Below the pieces are notes generated by a model. It was given only the letters and a program-made list of their open reading frames with translations, searched no databases and was not told the origin of the DNA. Source: CAZDDW01 sp043811105 (GTDB lineage: Bacteria; Patescibacteriota; Patescibacteriia; UBA9934; CAZDDW01). From it: a stretch of 5,306 bases of DNA. Below, in pieces: positions 1 through 5,006 of this stretch. A program made the translations under genes and the position numbers. The stretch is taken from the NCBI GenBank assembly GCA_043811105.1, contig JBDRNK010000069.1, positions 1 through 5,306 of the forward strand. Direction: 5' to 3'. The stretch's first letter is position 1; each line of letters opens with the position of its first letter.

Positions 1-525
1 GAAGTATCTGAAGGAACAGTTGAAATTCGAGCCATTGCTCGTGAAGCCGGCTCTCGATCAAAAATTTCCGTTTGGACCGGTGATGATAATATCGACCCAA
101 TCGGTGCTTGTATCGGTCAACGCGGAACTCGAATTCAAACCATTATTGCTGAACTTGGTGGTGAGAAAATTGATATTATTGAATGGAGTGAAAATCCTCA
201 GGACTATATTGCCAATGCTTTGTCCCCGGCCAAGGTCAAGAGTGTTGAACTTGATGAAGAGTCAAAATCCGCAGTTGCTTCTGTTGCTGCCGATCAGCTT
301 TCATTGGCCATTGGAAAAAATGGACAGAATGTTCGCTTAGCTGCTCGCTTGGTTGACTGGCGAATTAATGTTGCCGAAAGCGGGAAGGAAGAAACAGAGG
401 ACACGGAAGGAATGGAAAGCGAGGATCAGGTTGAATCTGTGTCAGAAAGTATTGAAAATGAAAAGCCTTCAACTGAAAAAACTAAGCCCCCCTTCGCTGA
501 AGCTACGGGGGACAAGGAGGAATAA
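1..525 (+). CDS. nusA: Transcription termination/antitermination protein NusA, C-terminal part (5' end outside window)
   Basis: NusA binds RNA polymerase and nascent RNA and modulates pausing, termination and antitermination in the cytoplasm. The frame is open from base 1, so only the last 174 codons are present. Numbering from base 1, the end of the first KH module and the start of the second are recognisable. AREAGSRSKISVW (13-25) is followed by DPIGACIGQRGTRI with the first GxxG loop (GQRG, 39-42). The second KH domain carries LAIGKNGQNVRLAARL with its GxxG loop (GKNG, 105-108). After about residue 128 the chain becomes a low-complexity acidic tail rich in Glu, Ser and Asp, with no further folded domain. 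The last codons (residues 163-171, PPFAEATGD) are encoded by a palindromic repeat read in frame. The stop TAA is 3 nt before the yidC ATG, so the two genes are probably cotranscribed and perhaps translationally coupled. The identification is very secure. Confidence 0.96.
   Translation, partial: EVSEGTVEIRAIAREAGSRSKISVWTGDDNIDPIGACIGQRGTRIQTIIAELGGEKIDIIEWSENPQDYIANALSPAKVKSVELDEESKSAVASVAADQLSLAIGKNGQNVRLAARLVDWRINVAESGKEETEDTEGMESEDQVESVSESIENEKPSTEKTKPPFAEATGDKEE
488..511. repeat. GC-rich REP-like hairpin element, copy 1, inside the 3' end of nusA
   Basis: The palindrome reads CCCCC-TTC-GCTGAAGC-TAC-GGGGG. It has a five-base outer stem, a TTC/TAC internal loop, and a self-complementary inner block centred on 499.5. 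It is followed by GAC and then the yidC ribosome binding site. A second copy with the same outline but different stem bases lies at 4153-4183. From memory, unverified, hairpins of the form CCTCC-TTC-GCTAAAGC-TAC-GGAGG are scattered in many Patescibacteria genomes. Here the repeat is translated as part of NusA's disordered tail. Confidence 0.75.
514..520 (+). promoter_or_regulatory. Strong Shine-Dalgarno sequence of yidC
   Basis: AAGGAGG lies 8 nt before the ATG at 529 and inside the last nusA codons. It fixes the yidC start. It lies directly after the palindrome at 488-511, so an RNA hairpin there could affect access to it. Confidence 0.85.
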
Positions 526-528
526 ACT

Positions 529-1266
529 ATGATCCAACTATTCAACACAATTTTGGCTGAGCCATTGTATAATTTATTAGCCGGAATCTTTGCTGTTGTT
601 CCTGGTCATGATCTGGGGGTGACTATAATCATTTTAACCATTATCATCAAAGCCGTGCTTTGGCCACTTTCCGCCAAAGCCATGAAATCACAGCGAGCTT
701 TGCAAGAAGTTCAACCACAGCTGAAAGAGTTGAAAGAAAAGTTTAAGGACGACAAAGAGGGTTTGGCCAAAGCCATGATGGAGCTGTATTCTAAAGAAAA
801 AGTAAACCCTTTATCTTCTTGTTTGCCATTATTAATACAATTGCCAATCATTATTGCTTTGTATCGAGTGCTTTTGCACGGAATAAATGGTGATGGCAAT
901 TATTATAATTTATATTCATTTGTTCCTGACCCTGGAGTAATAGTACCGACCTTCATGGGAATCGTTGATCTATCAACACCGAATATTATTTTGGCAATTT
1001 TGGCTGGAATTTTCCAGTTTATCCAAGCCAAGATGATGAGTTTGAAAAAACCACCAAAACAAGTTCAGGGATCACCTGGTGCCAAGGATGAAGATATGGC
1101 CGCAGCCATGAATCGATCAATGTTATATTTTATGCCGGTGATTACCGTTGTGATCGGAGCTTCATTACCAGCCGGATTGACCCTGTATTGGTTAGTGGTA
1201 AATATTATTGCCGTACTTCAGCAGTTGGTTTATTTAAGGCCGAAGAAGAAATCCGTTGAAGTGTAG
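529..1266 (+). CDS. yidC: Membrane protein insertase YidC/Oxa1 family (short form)
   Basis: YidC inserts and folds membrane proteins, alone or with the Sec translocon. The 245-residue product has the conserved Oxa1-type core. A first long hydrophobic segment (about 28-47) contains a basic residue, K41, where the family places the charged residue of its hydrophilic groove. A charged cytoplasmic hairpin follows (about 50-92, KSQRALQEVQPQLKELKEKF). The signature VNPLSSCLPLLIQLPI is at 92-107, a hydrophobic segment at about 151-166, and the final helices at about 197-212 and 216-235 carry LPAGLTLYW (213-221). The large periplasmic domain of proteobacterial YidC is absent, as in Gram-positive and Patescibacteria homologues. 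The basic C-terminus (RPKKK) is short. The start is set by AAGGAGG 8 nt upstream. It follows nusA by 3 nt, not the more familiar rpmH-rnpA context. Its stop codon lies inside the left arm of the next palindrome. Confidence 0.96.
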   Translation: MIQLFNTILAEPLYNLLAGIFAVVPGHDLGVTIIILTIIIKAVLWPLSAKAMKSQRALQEVQPQLKELKEKFKDDKEGLAKAMMELYSKEKVNPLSSCLPLLIQLPIIIALYRVLLHGINGDGNYYNLYSFVPDPGVIVPTFMGIVDLSTPNIILAILAGIFQFIQAKMMSLKKPPKQVQGSPGAKDEDMAAAMNRSMLYFMPVITVVIGASLPAGLTLYWLVVNIIAVLQQLVYLRPKKKSVEV

Positions 1267-1316
1267 AGGAACCCTTTAGGGTTCCATTCAATGGAAGGCT
1301 AAAGCCTTCCTCTACA
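1262..1316. repeat. Composite palindrome 1 (paired hairpins) between yidC and the nucleotidyltransferase gene
   Basis: The 55-bp element is symmetrical around base 1289. Its blocks are: outer arm TGTAGAGGAA (1262-1271), small palindrome CCC-TTTA-GGG (1272-1281), centre TTCCATT-C-AATGGAA (1282-1296), small palindrome GGC-TAAA-GCC (1297-1306), and outer arm TTCCTCTACA (1307-1316). It can fold as one long hairpin with four mismatched pairs. It can also form two perfect 18-nt hairpins (1268-1285 and 1293-1310), each with 8-bp stems. There is no T-run behind it, so a simple intrinsic terminator is unlikely. It overlaps the yidC stop and ends 4 nt before the next ATG. Confidence 0.85.
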
Positions 1317-1320
1317 TTGT

Positions 1321-2229
1321 ATGTCAGAAATATCACATTCAATCTATAGAACCGTGGCATATTTTTCATTGTTCGATTACCCTTTAACAACCTTTGAGAT
1401 TTGGAAATGGTTATTTGGATCTGAAAACAAAGCATCACTGCTAGCTGTTCGGCAGGAACTAGCCAGCAGTGGTTTTTTGTCTGAACGAATAGTTGGTCAA
1501 GGTGGGTTTTGGACGCCAACAGGTCAACCGATTGAAGAGCTGATTAAAACACGACACGAACGATATTTGAATGCTGTACGAAAGTATAAGCGGTTACGTT
1601 GGGCTACAGGTTATTTATCTTTGATCCCTTCGGTTCGCGGTGTGGCTGCATGCAATACTTTGGCATGGAATCATACTCGCGGTGAAAGTGATATTGATAT
1701 TTTTGTGATTGTTCGTGAGGGTAGTGTTTGGACTTCGCGCTTGCTGGCCGTGGCTCCGTTTAAGATTTTGAAAATGCGGCCAGGGGCAGGTCAACGAGAT
1801 CCTCTGTGTTTTACTTTCTTTTTATCAGATACCAATCTTGATCTATCCGCTTTGCAACTGGAGGGCAGTGATCCATATTTGGCGGTTTGGGCTCGTTCGC
1901 TTGTCCCGATATTTGATCGTGACAATGTTTTCGATCAGTTTGTTCAGGCTAATGGTTGGCTAGCTACAAATTTACCAAACAGTTATCAGTCATCTGAGCA
2001 TCATCATCGCCGGGTTGATTCTGACCGGAGTTCTTGGCGTGCACCAAATATATTTGAACGTTTGGCTGAACGGTTACAACGACGCAAGTTTCCGGAAGTG
2101 ATCCAGAATATGGCTAATCGTGATTCACGAGTAGTTGTTTCTGACGCCATGTTAAAATTTCATGACAACGATCGTCGAGCGGAATATCGCGACAAACTGG
2201 AAACGATAGTGTCAGAAGTGGTACAATAA
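1321..2229 (+). CDS. Nucleotidyltransferase-domain protein with N-terminal winged-helix-like region
   Basis: This is a 302-residue protein of unknown substrate. Residues 1-75 look like a small helical DNA-binding-type or adaptor region (YFSLFDYPLT at 14-23, EIWKWL at 26-31), with a beta-hairpin-like end (GFWTPTG). The core has the polymerase-beta nucleotidyltransferase signature in the form TRGESDIDIFVIV (119-131). D124 and D126 are the expected metal-binding pair. The third acidic residue is not certain; D170 at the end of LCFTFFLSD is a candidate. The C-terminal third is basic and charged and includes EHHHRR (226-231) and SDAMLKFHDNDRRAEYR (274-290). The ATG is the only start in the open frame before a TAA at 1300-1302, but there is no Shine-Dalgarno sequence because the palindrome occupies the space. 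Its position before an O-antigen ligase-like gene hints at surface polysaccharide work, which is inference only. Confidence 0.82.
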   Translation: MSEISHSIYRTVAYFSLFDYPLTTFEIWKWLFGSENKASLLAVRQELASSGFLSERIVGQGGFWTPTGQPIEELIKTRHERYLNAVRKYKRLRWATGYLSLIPSVRGVAACNTLAWNHTRGESDIDIFVIVREGSVWTSRLLAVAPFKILKMRPGAGQRDPLCFTFFLSDTNLDLSALQLEGSDPYLAVWARSLVPIFDRDNVFDQFVQANGWLATNLPNSYQSSEHHHRRVDSDRSSWRAPNIFERLAERLQRRKFPEVIQNMANRDSRVVVSDAMLKFHDNDRRAEYRDKLETIVSEVVQ

Positions 2230-2296
2230 ATTTACACACGCCGGGTAAACCGGCTATGAAATATTTCAAACGGACTTTATGTCCGGTGTGTAAATT
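2229..2296. repeat. Composite palindrome 2 (paired hairpins) between the nucleotidyltransferase and ligase-like genes
   Basis: The 68-bp element is symmetrical around 2262.5. Its blocks are: outer arm AATTTACACAC (2229-2239), hairpin GCCGG-GTAAA-CCGGC (2240-2254), a centre with the perfect 12-mer TGAAATATTTCA (2257-2268), hairpin CGGAC-TTTAT-GTCCG (2271-2285), and outer arm GTGTGTAAATT (2286-2296). The plan is the same as in the palindrome at 1262-1316 (arm, hairpin, palindromic centre, hairpin, arm), but the stem sequences are unrelated. It starts in the last base of the upstream stop codon and ends 4 nt before the ATG at 2301. Confidence 0.85.
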
Positions 2297-2300
2297 AATT

Positions 2301-3569
2301 ATGCGATCAATAGTAATTAATTATTTAATTTATCTCACCGTCTTTCTCCTTCCTTGGCAAACACGGTGGATTTTTGGAGCTGAGTTTTTGCAAGGTGAGG
2401 TTTGGGAGTACGGGGTGTTAAGTTTTTTCTTAACAGAGATTTTGGTTGTTTTGGTAGCGGTTCTTCGACCGCGCATCGTATCCAATCCGCATTTTGATTG
2501 GCCATTAATTTTTGGTGGTCTTTTTTTGTTGGCTTGTTTAGCCAAGGTTACCGGATCAATCAATCCAACTTTAGCGGTCATGGCCTGGTTGCATATTTTG
2601 ATTGCCTTCTTTTTCTTCCACAATTTACTGGATAAGCGAGTTGAGACAAGAAAAGTTTTATACGCTTTTGTTCTTGGTTTGATCATTCCGTCTTTTCTTG
2701 GTTTATGGCAGTTTTTCACTGGCAGTAGTCCTGAGTTTTCTTGGTTAGGGCTGGCTGGACACGAAGCGGTTACGGCCGGAACTTCTGTGGTTGAAACTCT
2801 TAACGGACGAATCATGCGAGCGTATGGTTCTTTCCAGCATCCAAATTTGTTTGGTGGCTATTTAGCTTTTGGCCTGGTTTGTTTAATGATGTTGCCTCGC
2901 TGGTATCGCAAATTGCGCGATCGTCGTTTATTGATGTTGATTTCGATTCTATTAGCCACAGCCTTTATTTTGACCTTTTCTCGTTCTGCTTGGCTAGCTT
3001 TCTTTATCTCTGCTTTCATTGGTGGCTGGGTTTTACTTTGGGAACATCGGGTAGCTGTGAAAAAAGCCATGCCGTATTTGACCGTGACCTTGTTGGCGAT
3101 CATTGTTTCTTTGGTTTTGTTTTGGCAACCGGTTGCTACTCGTTTCCATCCATCATTTCGACTCGAGGCTCAGTCGATTGCCGAACGACAAGCTGGCTAT
3201 GAATTATATTTGCCCACTGTTCAAGATCAATTATGGTTGGGGGTTGGTGTTGGCAACTATACGGTTGAACAGGCTACTGATTTTCCCGGATCCCCGGTTT
3301 GGGCATTCCAACCGATTCACAACAGTCTTCTTCTGATCTTAGGCGAGGTCGGTATTATCGGTTTAATATTCTTTTTGCTTTGGGTTGGATCGATTGATCG
3401 AATAAATTTTAAAGCTTTTCCGCGATCCACGGCTATCGGTGCCATGACATTGGGAAACGTTGTTTTGGTTTTAGCCTTGTTTGATCATTATCTATTCAGC
3501 CTTTGGCCTGGCCTGGCTTTAGCTGCATTAATGTTTGCCCTGACCCTGAAGTTGTCAGAGCCAAAGTAG
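2301..3569 (+). CDS. O-antigen ligase/polymerase-like polytopic membrane protein (Wzy_C family)
   Basis: This is a membrane protein of 422 residues with about ten to twelve hydrophobic segments. It resembles the O-antigen ligase (WaaL)/polymerase (Wzy) family, which joins lipid-linked glycans to an acceptor or to each other on the outer face of the membrane. Family-like features, numbered from this start, are: RAYGSFQHPNLFGGYL (173-188), the FSRSAW motif at the start of a helix (226-231), a large external loop with ERQAGYELY (295-303) and GVGVGNY (314-320), and the typical HNSLLLILGEVG (340-351) leading into the last helices. The frame also has an ATG at 2256, which would add 15 residues (MKYFKRTLCPVCKLI) encoded wholly by the palindrome. 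I prefer 2301, which gives a normal N-terminal membrane segment, although neither start has a Shine-Dalgarno sequence. Whether it acts on O-antigen, teichoic acid-like polymer or protein glycans cannot be told. Confidence 0.85.
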   Translation: MRSIVINYLIYLTVFLLPWQTRWIFGAEFLQGEVWEYGVLSFFLTEILVVLVAVLRPRIVSNPHFDWPLIFGGLFLLACLAKVTGSINPTLAVMAWLHILIAFFFFHNLLDKRVETRKVLYAFVLGLIIPSFLGLWQFFTGSSPEFSWLGLAGHEAVTAGTSVVETLNGRIMRAYGSFQHPNLFGGYLAFGLVCLMMLPRWYRKLRDRRLLMLISILLATAFILTFSRSAWLAFFISAFIGGWVLLWEHRVAVKKAMPYLTVTLLAIIVSLVLFWQPVATRFHPSFRLEAQSIAERQAGYELYLPTVQDQLWLGVGVGNYTVEQATDFPGSPVWAFQPIHNSLLLILGEVGIIGLIFFLLWVGSIDRINFKAFPRSTAIGAMTLGNVVLVLALFDHYLFSLWPGLALAALMFALTLKLSEPK

Positions 3570-3597
3570 GGAATACGTATTTTAGTTTTTCAAAATA

Positions 3598-3619
3598 GAC
3601 GAGGTCTCTTGACCACGTC
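3598..3619. terminator. Hairpin after the ligase-like gene, possible operon terminator
   Basis: GACG-A-GGTC / TCTT / GACC-A-CGTC forms an eight-pair stem with one A-A mismatch and a four-base loop, 28 nt after the ligase stop. On the + strand it is followed only by TTCTAGTTT, a poor U-tract. On the - strand it is followed by TATTTTG. A terminator is the likeliest role from position, but the weak U-tract keeps this uncertain. Confidence 0.4.
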
Positions 3620-3621
3620 TT

Positions 3622-3660
3622 CTAGTTTGCAGTAAGCTTCTTTAAGAGCTTAATCACTAG
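3622..3660. repeat. Nested inverted repeat upstream of the small membrane protein gene
   Basis: Outer arms CTAGT (3622-3626) and ACTAG (3656-3660) enclose TAAGCT (3633-3638) and AGCTTA (3647-3652), with CTTTAAG between them. It follows the hairpin at 3598-3619 after only two bases and ends 16 nt before the GTG start. It could be a leader RNA structure or an operator. The rest of the gap 3570-3676 shows no gene, and I see no convincing promoter in it. Confidence 0.45.
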
Positions 3661-3663
3661 CTG

Positions 3664-3669
3664 AAAGGA
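3664..3669 (+). promoter_or_regulatory. Shine-Dalgarno sequence supporting a GTG start
   Basis: AAAGGA lies 7 nt before the GTG at 3677. An in-frame TGA at 3662-3664 leaves this GTG as the only upstream start that keeps the full first membrane segment. Confidence 0.7.
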
Positions 3670-3676
3670 CAAGAGT

Positions 3677-4117
3677 GTGGATAGGCAAAGTAAAAAGTTC
3701 TTTTTCATCGTGCGGATAGTCGGTCTGCTCATGTTCGGTGTTTTTCTGCTAGTCTACTTCGTTGACTGGTTTGGTATGAGTGAAGAGTTCAAGACCCGAG
3801 CCTTCTCTTTGGCACTGATTTCTTTTGTCGCTTTTGATGCCATGGGATTTCTCCTGGTTTCTCTGGACCAGGTGTTGCCAATTTATCGATCCCCAAGGAT
3901 CCACTGGCTCTCTTGGATAAAAGTGGTTGGCTTTTTTCTTGCACTAGCCTTGCTTGCGCTGGCCTGTGAAATTGGACCATTGGACGACGGACTAGGTAAG
4001 TCTGTTCTCTGGGCTTCACTTGGCATATATTTGACAACTGATCTTTTGGTAATCGGCTTGGTCACTTCGATCCGGTCCTCGACTCGTGCGGAACGAGAGG
4101 CCGGTTTCGTAAACTGA
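3677..4117 (+). CDS. Small four-helix integral membrane protein, unknown function
   Basis: I do not recognise this 146-residue protein. It has a basic N-terminus (MDRQSKK), four hydrophobic segments at about 8-28, 43-63, 80-98 and 109-130, and a charged C-terminal tail (SIRSSTRAEREAGFVN). Both ends are predicted to lie in the cytoplasm by the positive-inside rule. Acidic residues sit in or at the edge of the second helix (D54, D64), which is unusual in a lipid environment. The same spacing is found in the partial protein starting at 5007 (D53, D63), along with matching FFIVRIVG/LFLISKIFG and FSLALISFVAFD/FSILVISFFAID blocks, so the two are paralogues. It starts with GTG, has its own Shine-Dalgarno sequence, and is followed immediately by a terminator, so it appears to be a single-gene unit. 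No enzyme motif or signal peptidase site is evident. Confidence 0.8.
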   Translation: MDRQSKKFFFIVRIVGLLMFGVFLLVYFVDWFGMSEEFKTRAFSLALISFVAFDAMGFLLVSLDQVLPIYRSPRIHWLSWIKVVGFFLALALLALACEIGPLDDGLGKSVLWASLGIYLTTDLLVIGLVTSIRSSTRAEREAGFVN

Positions 4118-4141
4118 CTCATCTTAATTGGTGGGTTTTTT
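4117..4141 (+). terminator. Rho-independent terminator of the small membrane protein gene
   Basis: ACTCATC (4117-4123) pairs with GGTGGGT (4130-4136) as seven pairs including two G-U wobbles. The loop is TTAATT, followed directly by a run of six T (4136-4141). It starts in the stop codon of the gene. Confidence 0.65.
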
Positions 4142-4143
4142 AT

Positions 4144-4207
4144 TTGGGTTGATCCCTCGTCGCTCCTGCGGAGCTATGAGGGACAGGCACAGTAGCTGTT
4201 GGGTTGA
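4144..4207. repeat. 9-bp direct repeat TTGGGTTGA flanking the second REP-like hairpin
   Basis: TTGGGTTGA occurs exactly at 4144-4152 and 4199-4207. The 46 bp between (4153-4198) hold the hairpin at 4153-4183 and a minor inverted repeat ACAG-TAG-CTGT. The layout resembles a short inserted element between a target duplication, but chance or slippage can also explain nine bases. The right copy overlaps the proposed -35 box. Confidence 0.5.
4153..4183. repeat. REP-like hairpin element, copy 2
   Basis: TCCCTC-GTC-GCTCC-TGC-GGAGC-TAT-GAGGGA is centred on 4168. The outline matches the palindrome at 488-511: outer pyrimidine/purine stem, a three-base internal loop (GTC/TAT against TTC/TAC), an inner stem beginning GCT and ending AGC or GAGC, and a trailing GGGAC. 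Stem bases differ in a pairing-preserving way, which suggests one structural family. Here it lies between two genes and not in coding sequence. Confidence 0.7.
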
Positions 4208-4231
4208 CATGGGTACGGAATTTGCTCTAAG
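4204..4231 (+). promoter_or_regulatory. Possible sigma-70 type promoter for the orphan gene
   Basis: TTGACA (4204-4209) is a perfect -35 box. With a 16-bp spacer, TCTAAG (4226-4231) matches four of six -10 positions. Transcription would begin near 4238, about 38 nt before the ATG at 4276. The -10 box is weak, so this is tentative. Confidence 0.42.
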
Positions 4232-4261
4232 GTGATCTCACGCTCTGATGATAGGGCGGTT

Positions 4262-4268
4262 AAGGGGA
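4262..4268 (+). promoter_or_regulatory. Shine-Dalgarno sequence of the orphan gene
   Basis: AAGGGGA ends 7 nt before the ATG at 4276. An in-frame TAA at 4261-4263 makes that ATG the first possible start. Confidence 0.65.
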
Positions 4269-4275
4269 TGACAAG

Positions 4276-4866
4276 ATGAGCGATTCTACAAATGAAGGCC
4301 TGCAGTTCATGGATGAGTTGCAACGCGTGATGAGCTATGTCAGGCTGTGCAATGGAAAGGCTGGACGGGATAAGATCAATGCTCCATACAACTATCGCGA
4401 GATACTCAGAGCGATCAGTGCCAACCCGCTCGTGACTGATGGTGTTATGGATGTGGTTGCTGTCAAGGCAGCCTATCTCAAGGCCTTCACTGGTATAGAT
4501 TTGCAGCCGGAATCGGCCCATGTCGATGAGCACCTCGGAGAAGGAGTGGCTGCGATTTGGAGCGCCATCCCCCAGGCCCACATCAGGGATGACCTTGGCG
4601 AGTTCGTGTTCAAACTATCTTCACTGGATCGGCGCACGTTTTGGGCTACGGCTTGTTGTAGTCTGGCCACCCTGAAGTTGATCCGGCAGGAGATGGAGGA
4701 ACAAGGGGCCCTGGCCGCGCTGGCCATGTTCGAGATTGAGTACGGCACGTTGCGTAATTTCCTGGTCGCGTATCTACATTTACTCCGTAGCCACCTTCAG
4801 GACAACACCATCTGCAGAGCAACCGACGAGGTCTGCCAGCAGATCAGGGCCTTAGTTCTGCAGTAG
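4276..4866 (+). CDS. Orphan soluble, mostly helical protein, unknown function; GC-rich compared with neighbours
   Basis: I do not recognise this 196-residue protein. It has no signal peptide and no clear membrane helix. The pattern of charged and hydrophobic residues suggests an all-helical cytoplasmic fold, with long helices in the second half (about 117-152 and 155-175). Notable are a block DEHLGEGVAAIWSAIPQ (84-100), an adjacent cysteine pair (C127, C128), and further cysteines at 25, 180 and 187 with no metal-site spacing. Its base composition stands out: by hand count the line 4681-4740 has 38 G or C in 60, against 21 in 60 at 541-600 in yidC. Codons ending in C or G (CTG, GCC, GTC, CTC) are frequent. 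It has its own ribosome binding site, a likely promoter and a strong terminator. The frame is real on codon and signal grounds. Recent acquisition is an inference. An antisense open frame at 4174-4581 is rejected as a shadow. Confidence 0.78.
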   Translation: MSDSTNEGLQFMDELQRVMSYVRLCNGKAGRDKINAPYNYREILRAISANPLVTDGVMDVVAVKAAYLKAFTGIDLQPESAHVDEHLGEGVAAIWSAIPQAHIRDDLGEFVFKLSSLDRRTFWATACCSLATLKLIRQEMEEQGALAALAMFEIEYGTLRNFLVAYLHLLRSHLQDNTICRATDEVCQQIRALVLQ

Positions 4867-4893
4867 CACCTTTCGAAAAATCAGAACTAAATC

Positions 4894-4923
4894 ATACCAC
4901 CCAACTCTAGGTGGTATTTTATT
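4894..4923 (+). terminator. Rho-independent terminator of the orphan gene
   Basis: A perfect eight-pair stem, ATACCACC (4894-4901) with GGTGGTAT (4910-4917), encloses the loop CAACTCTA and is followed by TTTTATT. It lies 27 nt after the stop codon. Confidence 0.85.
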
Positions 4924-4937
4924 GAGAAACTTCATTC

Positions 4938-4966
4938 TTGACTCCATCTTAGATCTTCGGTATTCT
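4938..4966 (+). promoter_or_regulatory. Sigma-70 type promoter for the 3' membrane protein gene
   Basis: TTGACT (4938-4943, five of six) and TATTCT (4961-4966, four of six) are separated by the optimal 17 bp. They lie just after the preceding terminator. Transcription would begin near 4973, giving a leader of about 35 nt to the ATG at 5007. Confidence 0.55.
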
Positions 4967-4993
4967 GTCATCGCGTTCTTTCAAACAAACATC

Positions 4994-5000
4994 AAAGGGA
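4994..5000 (+). promoter_or_regulatory. Shine-Dalgarno sequence of the 3' membrane protein gene
   Basis: AAAGGGA lies 6 nt before the ATG at 5007. An in-frame TAG at 5004-5006 directly before that ATG excludes any earlier start. Confidence 0.7.
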
Positions 5001-5006
5001 TGATAG

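Noticed and set aside
20..340. 106-codon open frame overlapping nusA
   Set aside because: It is out of frame with the clear NusA KH domains and has no homology or start signal.
479..529. 6-bp direct repeat AAACTA (479-484 and 524-529) around the nusA hairpin as a target duplication
   Set aside because: Six AT-rich bases in this composition are easily a coincidence, and the right copy includes the stop and start region under separate constraint.
1268..1310. Composite palindrome 1 as an ordinary intrinsic terminator
   Set aside because: There is no U-tract after either hairpin, and the next gene starts 10 nt after the second hairpin.
2330..2815. 161-codon open frame on the - strand inside the ligase-like gene
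   Set aside because: Its product is very rich in Lys, Thr and Arg, as expected for the reverse complement of hydrophobic membrane segments. It is a shadow frame.
4117..4207. Integron attC-like recombination site between short single-gene units
   Set aside because: The single-gene units and palindromes suggested gene cassettes, but I found no GTTRRRY and RYYYAAC core pair in the expected arrangement and no integrase in the window.
4174..4581. 135-codon open frame on the - strand
   Set aside because: It is mostly antisense to the well-supported orphan gene and its promoter, with no start signals and no recognisable protein features.
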